Source: Meridianimaribacter flavus (lineage in GTDB: Bacteria > Bacteroidota > Bacteroidia > Flavobacteriales > Flavobacteriaceae). From it: DNA of 64,000 nt. The stretch's first letter is position 1; each line of letters starts with the position of its first letter. The position numbers and the translations under genes are program-made. Shown here one piece after another: positions 16,914 through 25,023 of the stretch. The notes under the pieces were generated by a model. The model was not told where the DNA came from. It saw only the letters and a program-made list of their open reading frames with translations, and did not search any database. The stretch covers positions 315,001 through 379,000 of the forward strand of contig NZ_SOQZ01000003.1 in the NCBI RefSeq assembly GCF_004366715.1, written 5' to 3'.

Positions 16914-17477
16914 CTAGTTTTTTATCTTTTTTAAAATATGTCTAGCTCTTGCTTTAAAACCAGAACTCTGCATTTGAAAATCACGTTCTAAAATAAGCGC
17001 CAACTCAGGATGTATCCAATCATAATCAGTTCCTAATAAAAATAAGGTATTCATAGCATAGGCTTTTGGTGCAATTTTTTCGTCATTTATCATATAATCA
17101 AAGCACACTTCAATAATTCGTTCTTTATATTCGGGAGTTAAGGCAGTTTTAATTTTAGTTTCATGCTTAGAATAGTAAGCTTTAGTTAAGTATTCGCAAA
17201 TTTTAGCTACAGGTCTTACTGCTGGGTCAAGATGTACTTTGTGCATATTTTTGGTAAACGCATCAAGATGAGGTATTATGGCTTCTAGTTGCTCGCCACA
17301 CATAAATTCTAAAACCCAAGCTGCACGACAGGAAACTTTATCGTCTACCATAAATAAAATATCCAATAACTTAGGAATCAAATCAGGGTTGTCAATCACC
17401 AAATTAGCATACTTCAAACGCTTTTCGCGAGAGTGATTAACATAATTTAACTCGTTGTATAGGTGTTCTGTAGTCAA
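16914..17477 (-). CDS. HEAT-like alpha-helical protein next to purB
   Basis: 187 residues, entirely helical and without a signal peptide. Pairs of helices such as LIPKLLDILFMVDDKVSCRAAWVLEFMCG and IAPKAYAMNTLFLLGTDYDWI resemble HEAT-type repeats. I recall homologues being labelled adenylosuccinate lyase in flavobacterial genomes, but none of the lyase signatures is present, so that label would come only from the neighbour. A scaffold or binding role is possible; function unknown. Confidence 0.75.
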   Translation of the reverse strand: MTTEHLYNELNYVNHSREKRLKYANLVIDNPDLIPKLLDILFMVDDKVSCRAAWVLEFMCGEQLEAIIPHLDAFTKNMHKVHLDPAVRPVAKICEYLTKAYYSKHETKIKTALTPEYKERIIEVCFDYMINDEKIAPKAYAMNTLFLLGTDYDWIHPELALILERDFQMQSSGFKARARHILKKIKN

Positions 17478-17514
17478 GTTTTTGTTATTTTTAAGTTTCT
17501 AAATTAAACTAAAA

Positions 17515-17982
17515 ATGAAAATACTTAAAAAACTTCTGTTAGTTTTATTGCTGATTTTTGTTGTAGCACAATTTTTTGGTCCAGAAAAAAATGAAGGCGA
17601 TTTAGTATCCTTAAATGCTTTTTATGAAGAAACTAACCCTTCTGATAATGTGAAGTTGATATTAAAAGAAGCGTGTTTGGATTGCCACAGTAATGTAACT
17701 CGTTATCCTTGGTATAGTAAAATTACACCTGTTAATTATTGGATGGCAGAGCATGTTAACAATGGTAAAAGACACTTTAATGTTTCAAATTGGGATACCC
17801 TTTCCGTTAAACGAAAAGACCATAAATTTGAAGAGCTTATTGAAATGGTTGAGGACAAAGAAATGCCTTTAGAATCTTATACTTGGGGACATCCTGAAGC
17901 TAAATTAACCGACACGCAAATTAAAGACTTAATAGATTGGGCTAAACAAGTAAGACAAAGTTATGCCGTTGAATCTCATTAA
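17515..17982 (+). CDS. Haem-binding-domain protein with one CxxCH motif
   Basis: 155 residues. An N-terminal membrane anchor (LLLVLLLIFVVAQFFG) is followed by a periplasmic domain with CLDCHS, the CxxCH motif for covalent haem c, near residue 63, then the conserved RYPWYSKITPVNYWMAEHVNNGKRHFNVSNW of the haem_bd (PF14376-like) family. The late conserved Met (DKEMPL) is a candidate sixth ligand. It is probably a monohaem periplasmic protein. It lies 17 b before the glycosyltransferase gene, with no evident functional link. Confidence 0.85.
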   Translation: MKILKKLLLVLLLIFVVAQFFGPEKNEGDLVSLNAFYEETNPSDNVKLILKEACLDCHSNVTRYPWYSKITPVNYWMAEHVNNGKRHFNVSNWDTLSVKRKDHKFEELIEMVEDKEMPLESYTWGHPEAKLTDTQIKDLIDWAKQVRQSYAVESH

Positions 17983-17999
17983 AAATGATTTGAGATAGT

Positions 18000-19232
18000 A
18001 TGAAAGTATTAATAATTGGGTTTGTATGGCCTGAACCCAAAAGTTCTGCAGCTGGAAGCAGAATGATGCAACTTATTCAATTTTTCTTAGCTGAAAATTA
18101 TACAGTCACTTTTGCGACATCAACATCAAAAACTGAAAATGCAATCAATTTAAAAAGCTTAGGAATACAAGAGCACACTATTGAATTGAATAGCTCAACG
18201 TTTGATGATTTTATTTCTCAGTTACAGCCTGGTATAGTGTTGTTTGATAGGTTTTTAACCGAAGAACAGTTTGGTTGGCGAGTAGCACAGCAATGCCCAA
18301 AAGCAATACGAATTTTAGATACCGAAGATGTACACGGTTTGCGTAAAGGACGTGAATTAGCTTTAAAAGACAATACACCATTTAATGTTGAATATTTACA
18401 TAACGATACCTCAAAACGTGAAATAGCAAGTATTTATCGTTGTGATGTAAGTTTGATAATTTCTGAAGCTGAAAAGGAACTTTTAACCCAAGAGTTTGGT
18501 GTTCCTACTGAGTTGTTACATTACATACCTTTTTTGATAGAACCTATTGCTGAGGAAAGCAAAAGGAAATTACCAGCGTTTGAAGACCGAAATCACTTTA
18601 TAACCATTGGTAATTTTTTACATCCACCAAATTTAGATTCGGTAAAGTTTTTATACCAATCTATTTGGTCGAAAATTAGAACTAAACTTCCAAAAGCTGA
18701 AATGCACATTTATGGAGCCTATCAAAATAACAAAGTGCAACAGTTTAAAACCAATGATAAGGGATTTGTAATTAAAGGCTTTGCCGAAGATGTAAATGAT
18801 GTTATGCAACAAGCAAAAGTGTGTTTGTCACCTTTGCGGTTTGGAGCAGGATTGAAAGGCAAGTTTTTTGATGCTATGCGTAACGGTACACCTTTTGTAA
18901 CCACATCAATAGGAGCTGAAGGTATTTTAGAATCTAGTTATATGAATACCCTTAATTCAGAAGATGTAGATGCTATAGTAGAGTATGCAATTAGGATGTA
19001 TAGTGATAAAGCAATTTGGCAAGAGCAGCAAAATTTAGGTTTTAATGTACTCAAAAAGCGGTTCGATAAGCAATATCATATTGAAACATTTAAGAAGAAA
19101 CTTCAGTATGTAATTGAACACTTAAAAGAGTGTCGTCAAAATAATTTCACTGGTCAAATACTCATGCACCATACTTTACAAAGCACAAAATATATGAGTA
19201 AATGGATTGAAGAAAAAAACAAAAAAGACTAA
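18000..19232 (+). CDS. Glycosyltransferase, GT-B fold (GT4-like)
   Basis: 410 residues. N-terminal Rossmann half (MKVLIIGFVWPEPKSSAAGSR, with the typical glycine/serine loop) and C-terminal half (ITIGNFLHPPNLDSVKFLYQ; AEMHIYGAY; GFAEDVNDVMQQAKVCLSPLRFGAGLKGKFFDAMRNGTPFVTTSIGAEGI). The last part is the nucleotide-sugar binding region of GT4-like enzymes. The acceptor is unknown; it stands alone, not within a polysaccharide cluster. The C-terminal about 40 residues are basic and may touch the membrane. Confidence 0.85.
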   Translation: MKVLIIGFVWPEPKSSAAGSRMMQLIQFFLAENYTVTFATSTSKTENAINLKSLGIQEHTIELNSSTFDDFISQLQPGIVLFDRFLTEEQFGWRVAQQCPKAIRILDTEDVHGLRKGRELALKDNTPFNVEYLHNDTSKREIASIYRCDVSLIISEAEKELLTQEFGVPTELLHYIPFLIEPIAEESKRKLPAFEDRNHFITIGNFLHPPNLDSVKFLYQSIWSKIRTKLPKAEMHIYGAYQNNKVQQFKTNDKGFVIKGFAEDVNDVMQQAKVCLSPLRFGAGLKGKFFDAMRNGTPFVTTSIGAEGILESSYMNTLNSEDVDAIVEYAIRMYSDKAIWQEQQNLGFNVLKKRFDKQYHIETFKKKLQYVIEHLKECRQNNFTGQILMHHTLQSTKYMSKWIEEKNKKD

Positions 19233-19337
19233 AACTAATTGAATTTAGAGGAGTTTTTCAGATTATTATACTAAAATATCACTAAAAGAGATATGTTTTC
19301 CTACATTTACAAATCACAAACTTTCCATTGCTAACTA

Positions 19338-21824
19338 ATGTCTAAAAAAATTTCAGTTCTAATCATTTTTTGTGTTCAAGCTATTTTAACATATGGTCAA
19401 GCCAATGTTCCACCAACAATTGTAGCTGATGGTAACCAAATGTATTGTCCGTTGAGCCAAATAAATGTGGTTACAAATTTTGACATTATCGATCCTGATG
19501 ATACCGAAATAGAAGCTGTTTACATACAGATATCTACAGGCTATGACATGGGAAACGATTTATTGTCTTTAACAGGGGCACATCCAAACATTGTAACCAA
19601 TTGGGATGCTAATCAAGGTAAATTGACATTAAGTGGAGTAGGAGGAGTAAATGTAAGTTATACTGATCTTATTGCGGCCGTATTAGATGTGGTTTATGAA
19701 AGTACATCTGATACTGTGTCAGGTGAAAAGTACTTTTCGTTCACCATTGGTGATGCCAATTATTTACCCTCTACAGGTCACTATTACCAATATGTAGCCG
19801 ATTTAGGAATTACTTGGACTGATGCAAGACAAGCTGCTGAAAATAGCACCTATTTTGGTTTGCAAGGATATTTGGCTACAATCACATCTACAGAAGAAGC
19901 TCAATTAACTGGTGAACAGGCTGCTGGAGCAGGATGGATAGGAGGAACAGATTTTGAAACCGAAGGTGTTTGGAAATGGGCAACAGGACCAGAAGAAGGA
20001 ACCGTATTTTGGAATGGAGGAATAAATGGTTCAACACCAAATTTTGCTTTTTGGAATACGAACGAACCAAATAATCAAGGAAATGAAGATTATGCACATA
20101 TTACAGCTCCTGATGTGGGTATTACTGGTTCGTGGAATGATTTACCAAACGGAGGAAGTATTGACGATTATGAGCCCAAAGGTTATATCGTAGAATATGG
20201 AGGAATGCCTGGAGATCCAATACTTGATATTTCAGCAAGTACAATGATTACTATTCCTGAAATTGTAAGTGTTACTGATAACTCTAATTGTGGCTCAGGA
20301 ACAGTTATGTTAGAAGCTACAGCATCATCAGGGACAGTAATTTGGTTTGATGCTGATACAGGAGTTCAGCTATCAGTTGGAGATACTTTTGTGACTCCAG
20401 TTTTAAATGAAACAACAACTTATTTAGCAATGGCTTCTGTAGATGGATGTTTAGAAGGGAATAAAGTGCCTGTTGTAGCAACTATTTATAGTTTGCCTAC
20501 TGTACAAAGTCCAGTAACATTAAAAAATTGTGATGAAGATGGTGTTGCTGATGGGTTTACAGATTTTAACTTAAACGAACTTGATGACTTAGTGACCAAC
20601 AATAATAGCTCAGGATTTGATATTACGTATCACTTGTCGCAAAACGATGCTGAGTTTAACATCAATCAACAAGCTGCTTTTCCGTTTAATAATGCACAAT
20701 CTGCAACAGTCTACGTTCGTATTGAAGGTGATAATGGTTGTTATGAAGTCGCAACTGCCAATTTAGAAGTATCTACAACATCTTTTCAAGATGGGTTTTT
20801 GCATACAATAGAGCAATGTGATGATGATGTAGCTGATGGGTTTAACTCGTTTAATTTATCTGAAGCGTCTCAAGTTTTTCTAGATCAATTTCCTTCAGGA
20901 CAAAATTTAAGTGTGCATTACTACAGTAGTTTAAACGACGCTCAACTAGAGCAAAATGAAATACTTCCACAAACTAATTATACAAATCAAACAGCATTTT
21001 TAGAAACTATTTACGTTAGGGTTGAAAGTGATGATAATGGAGATTGTTTTGGTATTGGACCACATTTAAGATTGATTGTACATCCTATTCCTGAGTTTGA
21101 AATTGAAGGAGAAACAGTGTATTGTTCTAATGGAGATCCAGTAGTATTAGAAATTGTGAATCCAAATGGGAATTATCAATATGAATGGACTGACCAAAGT
21201 GGAACAGTAATAAGCAACTTAACTTCAGTTGAGGTGACTTCAGGAGGAGTGTATTCTGCAACAGCTAGTTCAGGATTTAACTGTAGCTCACCTCCTGTTA
21301 CATTTTTGGTTTTAGAATCTTCAGTGGCTGATTTAGATATGGATGATATTACAATTACTGATTTTACAAGTAACAATACAATTACTATCGATCCTTCAGG
21401 ATTAGGTGTTGGAGATTATGAATATGGGTTAAACACTAGTGTATATTATCAAGATGAACCTTATTTCGACCAAGTTGCTCCAGGAGAACATATTTTATTT
21501 GTTAGAGATAAAAATGGCTGTGGAGTAGCCGCTTTAGAAATTTATGTTTTAGGGTTTCCTAAGTTTTTTAGTCCTAACGACGATTTATATAACCAAACCT
21601 GGAATATAAAAGGGTTTAGTGAAAGTTACAGCTCACGTTCTTTAGTACATATTTTTGACCGTTACGGAAAACATATTACAAGCATAAAACCTAGTGGAAT
21701 AGGTTGGGATGGAACTTTTAAAGGCAAACAATTACCAAAAACCGATTATTGGTTTATCGCAGAAATGATAAAACTTAATGGTGAGGTTAGAACCTTGAAG
21801 GGGCATTTTAGCTTACTTCGATAA
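19338..21824 (+). CDS. Secreted C-type-lectin-domain protein with T9SS type B (gliding-associated) C-terminus
   Basis: 828 residues. Signal peptide ending LTYGQ; cadherin-like beta region (about 25-140); C-type lectin domain (about 145-290) with the sugar-binding signature EPNNQGNEDYAH (EPN, mannose type) and WND in GSWNDLP, but without the usual disulfide cysteines; Ig-like segments (about 310-720); and a terminal T9SS type B/gliding-motility C-terminal domain (FPKFFSPNDDLYNQTWNIKG, ending GHFSLLR). It should be exported to the cell surface and bind glycans, perhaps in adhesion or gliding. Its 3' end overlaps the convergent sirtuin gene by 12 b. Confidence 0.88.
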   Translation: MSKKISVLIIFCVQAILTYGQANVPPTIVADGNQMYCPLSQINVVTNFDIIDPDDTEIEAVYIQISTGYDMGNDLLSLTGAHPNIVTNWDANQGKLTLSGVGGVNVSYTDLIAAVLDVVYESTSDTVSGEKYFSFTIGDANYLPSTGHYYQYVADLGITWTDARQAAENSTYFGLQGYLATITSTEEAQLTGEQAAGAGWIGGTDFETEGVWKWATGPEEGTVFWNGGINGSTPNFAFWNTNEPNNQGNEDYAHITAPDVGITGSWNDLPNGGSIDDYEPKGYIVEYGGMPGDPILDISASTMITIPEIVSVTDNSNCGSGTVMLEATASSGTVIWFDADTGVQLSVGDTFVTPVLNETTTYLAMASVDGCLEGNKVPVVATIYSLPTVQSPVTLKNCDEDGVADGFTDFNLNELDDLVTNNNSSGFDITYHLSQNDAEFNINQQAAFPFNNAQSATVYVRIEGDNGCYEVATANLEVSTTSFQDGFLHTIEQCDDDVADGFNSFNLSEASQVFLDQFPSGQNLSVHYYSSLNDAQLEQNEILPQTNYTNQTAFLETIYVRVESDDNGDCFGIGPHLRLIVHPIPEFEIEGETVYCSNGDPVVLEIVNPNGNYQYEWTDQSGTVISNLTSVEVTSGGVYSATASSGFNCSSPPVTFLVLESSVADLDMDDITITDFTSNNTITIDPSGLGVGDYEYGLNTSVYYQDEPYFDQVAPGEHILFVRDKNGCGVAALEIYVLGFPKFFSPNDDLYNQTWNIKGFSESYSSRSLVHIFDRYGKHITSIKPSGIGWDGTFKGKQLPKTDYWFIAEMIKLNGEVRTLKGHFSLLR

Positions 21825-22490
21825 TAATTCAATCCATTTTTTAATACCTGTTGTAGCTGGTTCTGCAATGACAGTAACGTTTTTTGATGAATCTAAATTT
21901 GGTTTTGGATCAATATAGTATGTAGGTGTATTAGGTGTTACGTAATGCATTAAGCTTGCAGCAGGATATACTTGCATTGAAGTGCCAATAATTAATAAAA
22001 TATCAGCAGTTTCACAAATAGCAATTGCTTTTTCAATCATAGGAACTGCTTCGCCAAACCACACAATGTGAGGTCGCATTTGGTGCCCTTTGTTGCACAA
22101 ATCTCCAAGAACAAGGTCTGTTTTCCACTCAACAACATCATTTTCATCAAAAGTGCTACGTGCTTTTAACAGTTCACCATGTAAATGAACTATGGTTGAA
22201 CTTCCTGCACGTTCATGTAAATCGTCCACATTTTGTGTTATAATAGTCACTTTGTATTCAGATTCTAAATCTGCCAAAGCTTTATGAGCAGCATTGGGTT
22301 TTACTTCAAACAATTGTCTGCGTCTTTGGTTGTAGAACTCTAAAACCAGTTCCGGATTTGCCTCAAAGCCTTGTGGTGACGCAACTTCCATTACATCGTG
22401 TCCTTCCCATAAACCGTCGGCATCTCTAAAAGTTTTAATACCACTTTCGGCACTCATGCCTGCTCCTGTAAGTACAACTATATGCTTCAT
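21813..22490 (-). CDS. cobB: Sirtuin (class III Sir2) NAD-dependent lysine deacylase
   Basis: 225 residues. It removes acyl groups from lysine using NAD. NAD-binding GAGMSAESGIKTFRDADGLW, QNVDDLHERAG, the catalytic His in HLHGEL, and GTSMQVYPAA are all present. FYNQRRRQL carries the Tyr and Arg typical of desuccinylases/demalonylases (class III). Odd feature: three of the four zinc-binding Cys of the E. coli enzyme are missing here (KARS and LCNKG in place of the Cys pairs), so the small domain probably folds without zinc. Confidence 0.92.
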   Translation of the reverse strand: MKHIVVLTGAGMSAESGIKTFRDADGLWEGHDVMEVASPQGFEANPELVLEFYNQRRRQLFEVKPNAAHKALADLESEYKVTIITQNVDDLHERAGSSTIVHLHGELLKARSTFDENDVVEWKTDLVLGDLCNKGHQMRPHIVWFGEAVPMIEKAIAICETADILLIIGTSMQVYPAASLMHYVTPNTPTYYIDPKPNLDSSKNVTVIAEPATTGIKKWIELLSK

Positions 22491-22527
22491 AGCTGCAAAT
22501 TACTATTTTAAAATTATATTTGAACTT

Positions 22528-23184
22528 ATGATTGATATTAAACTTTTAGACTATTTAGAGTCCTACTTAACCGAAAACCGAAGAACGCGTTTTAATAAAG
22601 TACTGTCCCAACGAACAAAACATTTTACGGTTGCAACTGAAGATGTGTATCAACTTCACAACACAAGTGCAGTTATACGAAGTTGCGATGTGTTTGGGAT
22701 ACAAGAGGTAAACATTGTTGAGGAAATTAACTCCAAACGAATAGATAGAGAAATTGCAATGGGAGCCCAAAAATGGGTAGATTTAAACCGATTTCATACA
22801 GTGAAAGATTGTATTAAAGATTTGAAATCCAAAGGCTATCAAATTGTGGCGACCACACCACATACTAACGATTGCCTACTGCATGAGTTTGATGTTACTA
22901 AAAAATCATGCTTTTTCTTCGGAAGGGAAACCGAAGGGTTATCGCAAGAAGTTCTAGACAATGCAGACTGCTACTTAAAAATTCCAATGAGTGGTTTTAC
23001 TGAAAGCTTGAACATTTCAGTGTCAGCAGCAATTATCCTTCAGCATGTTACTACAAAGTTAAAACAGACAGGAATTAATTGGCAATTGACAGAAACTGAA
23101 AGGCTCGAAAAACGTATGGATTGGATTAAGAAAACCATAAAAAGCTACGATAAGATTGTAGAAAGGTATTACTCAAAGCAATAA
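22528..23184 (+). CDS. trmH: TrmH-family RNA 2'-O-methyltransferase
   Basis: 218 residues. SPOUT fold with the three SpoU motifs: HNTSAVIRSCDVFGIQEV, CFFFGRETEGLSQEV, and IPMSGFTESLNISVSAAIIL. It is probably the tRNA Gm18 methyltransferase, judged by the TrmH-like C-terminal extension. I start it at the ATG at 22528. The longer frame from 22456 would overlap the divergent sirtuin gene and adds residues unlike the family. The two genes share a 37-b divergent promoter gap. Confidence 0.88.
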   Translation: MIDIKLLDYLESYLTENRRTRFNKVLSQRTKHFTVATEDVYQLHNTSAVIRSCDVFGIQEVNIVEEINSKRIDREIAMGAQKWVDLNRFHTVKDCIKDLKSKGYQIVATTPHTNDCLLHEFDVTKKSCFFFGRETEGLSQEVLDNADCYLKIPMSGFTESLNISVSAAIILQHVTTKLKQTGINWQLTETERLEKRMDWIKKTIKSYDKIVERYYSKQ

Positions 23185-23222
23185 TTTTTGTAACTTTAAA
23201 AGAACTAACTAAACTAAAAAAG

Positions 23223-23756
23223 ATGATAATAGCACTTTACGTTATTCTAGGTATAATTGCCTTGATAATTATTTTAGCATTAATTGCACCAAAAGCTTAT
23301 GATGTTAACCGAAGCATTGTTATAAATGCGCCAAAAGACGAAGTTTTTAAGTATTTGACCTTTATAAAAAATCAAAACGATTGGTCGCCTTGGAAAAAGA
23401 AGGACCCAAACATGAAACAAGAATTTATAGGAACTGATGGTGAGGTTGGTTTTATTTCTAAATGGGAAGGTAATAAAGATGTTGGAACAGGTGAGCAGGA
23501 GCTTATCAGTATTCAAAAGGAAAATGACAAAATAGAGGTTCAGTTACGATTTTTTAAACCATGGAAATCACAATCTGTAGGCTATTACACAGTTGAAGAA
23601 CTTAATACTAATGAAACCAAAGTGGTTTGGGGATTTCAAGGGAAAAACCCAATTCCGTTTAATGTGTTTATGCTGTTTTTCAATTTTGAAAAGGCAGTAG
23701 GAAAGGATTTTGATGAAGGCTTAACAAGTCTAAAACACATATTAGAAGGTAAATAA
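23223..23756 (+). CDS. SRPBCC-family (START-like) protein, membrane anchored
   Basis: 177 residues. An N-terminal helix (IALYVILGIIALIIILALIAP) is followed by a polyketide-cyclase/START-like fold (VNRSIVINAPKDEVFKYLTFIKNQNDWSPWKKKD; KVVWGFQGKNPIPFNVFMLFF). Such domains hold hydrophobic ligands. The ligand is unknown. It lies 7 b before a VOC protein gene, probably in the same message. Confidence 0.82.
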   Translation: MIIALYVILGIIALIIILALIAPKAYDVNRSIVINAPKDEVFKYLTFIKNQNDWSPWKKKDPNMKQEFIGTDGEVGFISKWEGNKDVGTGEQELISIQKENDKIEVQLRFFKPWKSQSVGYYTVEELNTNETKVVWGFQGKNPIPFNVFMLFFNFEKAVGKDFDEGLTSLKHILEGK

Positions 23757-23763
23757 TTTTGGT

Positions 23764-24138
23764 ATGAAACATAATATGGTAGGTTGGTTCGAAATTCCAG
23801 TAAATGATATGGATAGAGCTAAAGCGTTTTATGAAGCTGTTTTCAAGGTTGATATTCAAATTGTTGATTTTGGAGGCATGTTGATGGGTTGGTTTCCTTA
23901 TGAAGAAGGAAAAGAAGGAGCAGCAGGTACTTTAATAAAACAAGACACTTACATTCCAAGTCAAGAGGGAACGTTGGTTTATTTTATTTGTGAGGATGTA
24001 CAAAACGAACTTAACAGAATTGAAGCTGCTGGTGGAAAACTATATCAACCAAAAACCCAAATTTCTCCTGAACATGGTTTTATGGCAGCGTTTATTGATA
24101 CTGAAGGCAACAGAGTTGCGCTACATTCAAGAAAATAA
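23764..24138 (+). CDS. VOC-family (glyoxalase-fold) protein
   Basis: 124 residues, one vicinal-oxygen-chelate domain (MVGWFEIPVNDMDRAKAFYEAVF; GTLVYFICEDVQNELNRIEAAGGKLYQPKTQI; AFIDTEGNRVALHS). The family includes glyoxalases and dioxygenases with a metal held by His/Glu. Which reaction it catalyses cannot be told. It is downstream of, and likely co-transcribed with, the SRPBCC gene. Confidence 0.85.
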   Translation: MKHNMVGWFEIPVNDMDRAKAFYEAVFKVDIQIVDFGGMLMGWFPYEEGKEGAAGTLIKQDTYIPSQEGTLVYFICEDVQNELNRIEAAGGKLYQPKTQISPEHGFMAAFIDTEGNRVALHSRK

Positions 24139-24147
24139 AAAGAGGAA

Positions 24148-24936
24148 TTAAAACCTGCTAGGTCTGTTTCTATTTAAGACCTTGTATTCTTCATAGCATT
24201 CGCTAATAGCATCCAAGATTTGAAGGTCGTTTGCAGTTTCAATAAAATCTTTGGAATAATTACAATGACTAACAATTTCGTCAAGGTCGTGTTTGTCAAC
24301 CTGTAGCAATACGGTTAGCATTTCTCTATCAAAACGACTAGCTAAGTTATTTCTAATTTCGTCATCTTCTTTCATTTGCCTTAACTTTCTAAGTTCTTTA
24401 GGCTTTTTTCCAAAGATATTATATAAAAAATCAGCAGGATTAAAAATAGCACCTAACACTTTGTTTACAGCGTTAGGTGAATTATTTCCTGCTTCATAAC
24501 CTTTATTTGGTAAACCTGAAATGCTATATCTATAATTGGTTTTTATAGGCATTTGTTTTATGTCAACTTCTAGATAGCCTGTAAGTTGTAATTGGTTAAC
24601 TACAACCTCTTCAAGCGCTAATGCCAATTCGGTTAACTCAATTTGAGTGTCTCCAAATTTTATCCAGTCGTTAGTAACAAGTACTTTAATAGACTTGTAA
24701 CCTAAGTATGAAAGGTGCAGTGTGTCATTGGCTTCGGCCTTAATTTCAAAACGACCTTTGTCATCGGTTGAGGTACCCACAACTTGGTTGAGGTTAACAA
24801 TATTTACACTTTCTAAAATACCACCAGTACTAGAACTTACAACAGTTCCTTTAACTGTAGTATGGTCTTGCGAAAATCCTAGAGTTGTAAATAAAAAGAG
24901 TAAAATAGTGATATAATAATACCTCATAGCAATCAT
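24148..24936 (-). CDS. Carboxypeptidase-regulatory-like (CarboxypepD_reg) envelope protein
   Basis: 262 residues. Signal peptide ending LGFSQ, then the beta-sandwich of the N-terminal extension found in SusC-type receptors (HTTVKGTVVSSSTGGILESVNIVNLNQVVGTSTDDKGRFEIKAEANDTLHLSYLGYKSIKVLV, about 25-95). The rest is an unassigned helical region. There is no barrel, so it is not a receptor. Such proteins are common in Flavobacteriaceae and of unknown role. A start three codons later (MRYYYI) is equally possible. Confidence 0.8.
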   Translation of the reverse strand: MIAMRYYYITILLFLFTTLGFSQDHTTVKGTVVSSSTGGILESVNIVNLNQVVGTSTDDKGRFEIKAEANDTLHLSYLGYKSIKVLVTNDWIKFGDTQIELTELALALEEVVVNQLQLTGYLEVDIKQMPIKTNYRYSISGLPNKGYEAGNNSPNAVNKVLGAIFNPADFLYNIFGKKPKELRKLRQMKEDDEIRNNLASRFDREMLTVLLQVDKHDLDEIVSHCNYSKDFIETANDLQILDAISECYEEYKVLNRNRPSRF

Positions 24937-25023
24937 TTATGATATAAAAGTACTAAACAAAAAACATTTATAAGATTATACTTAAAAATTTTGACTAAAA
25001 ATTAACAAGAAGGTTTAAAACCA

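Noticed and set aside
22456-22527. Longer start of the TrmH-type gene
   Set aside because: It overlaps the divergent sirtuin gene, and the extra residues do not look like the family.
23188-23215. TGTAAC upstream of the SRPBCC gene as an ECF promoter
   Set aside because: The sequence 16 b later is AAAC, not CGTC.
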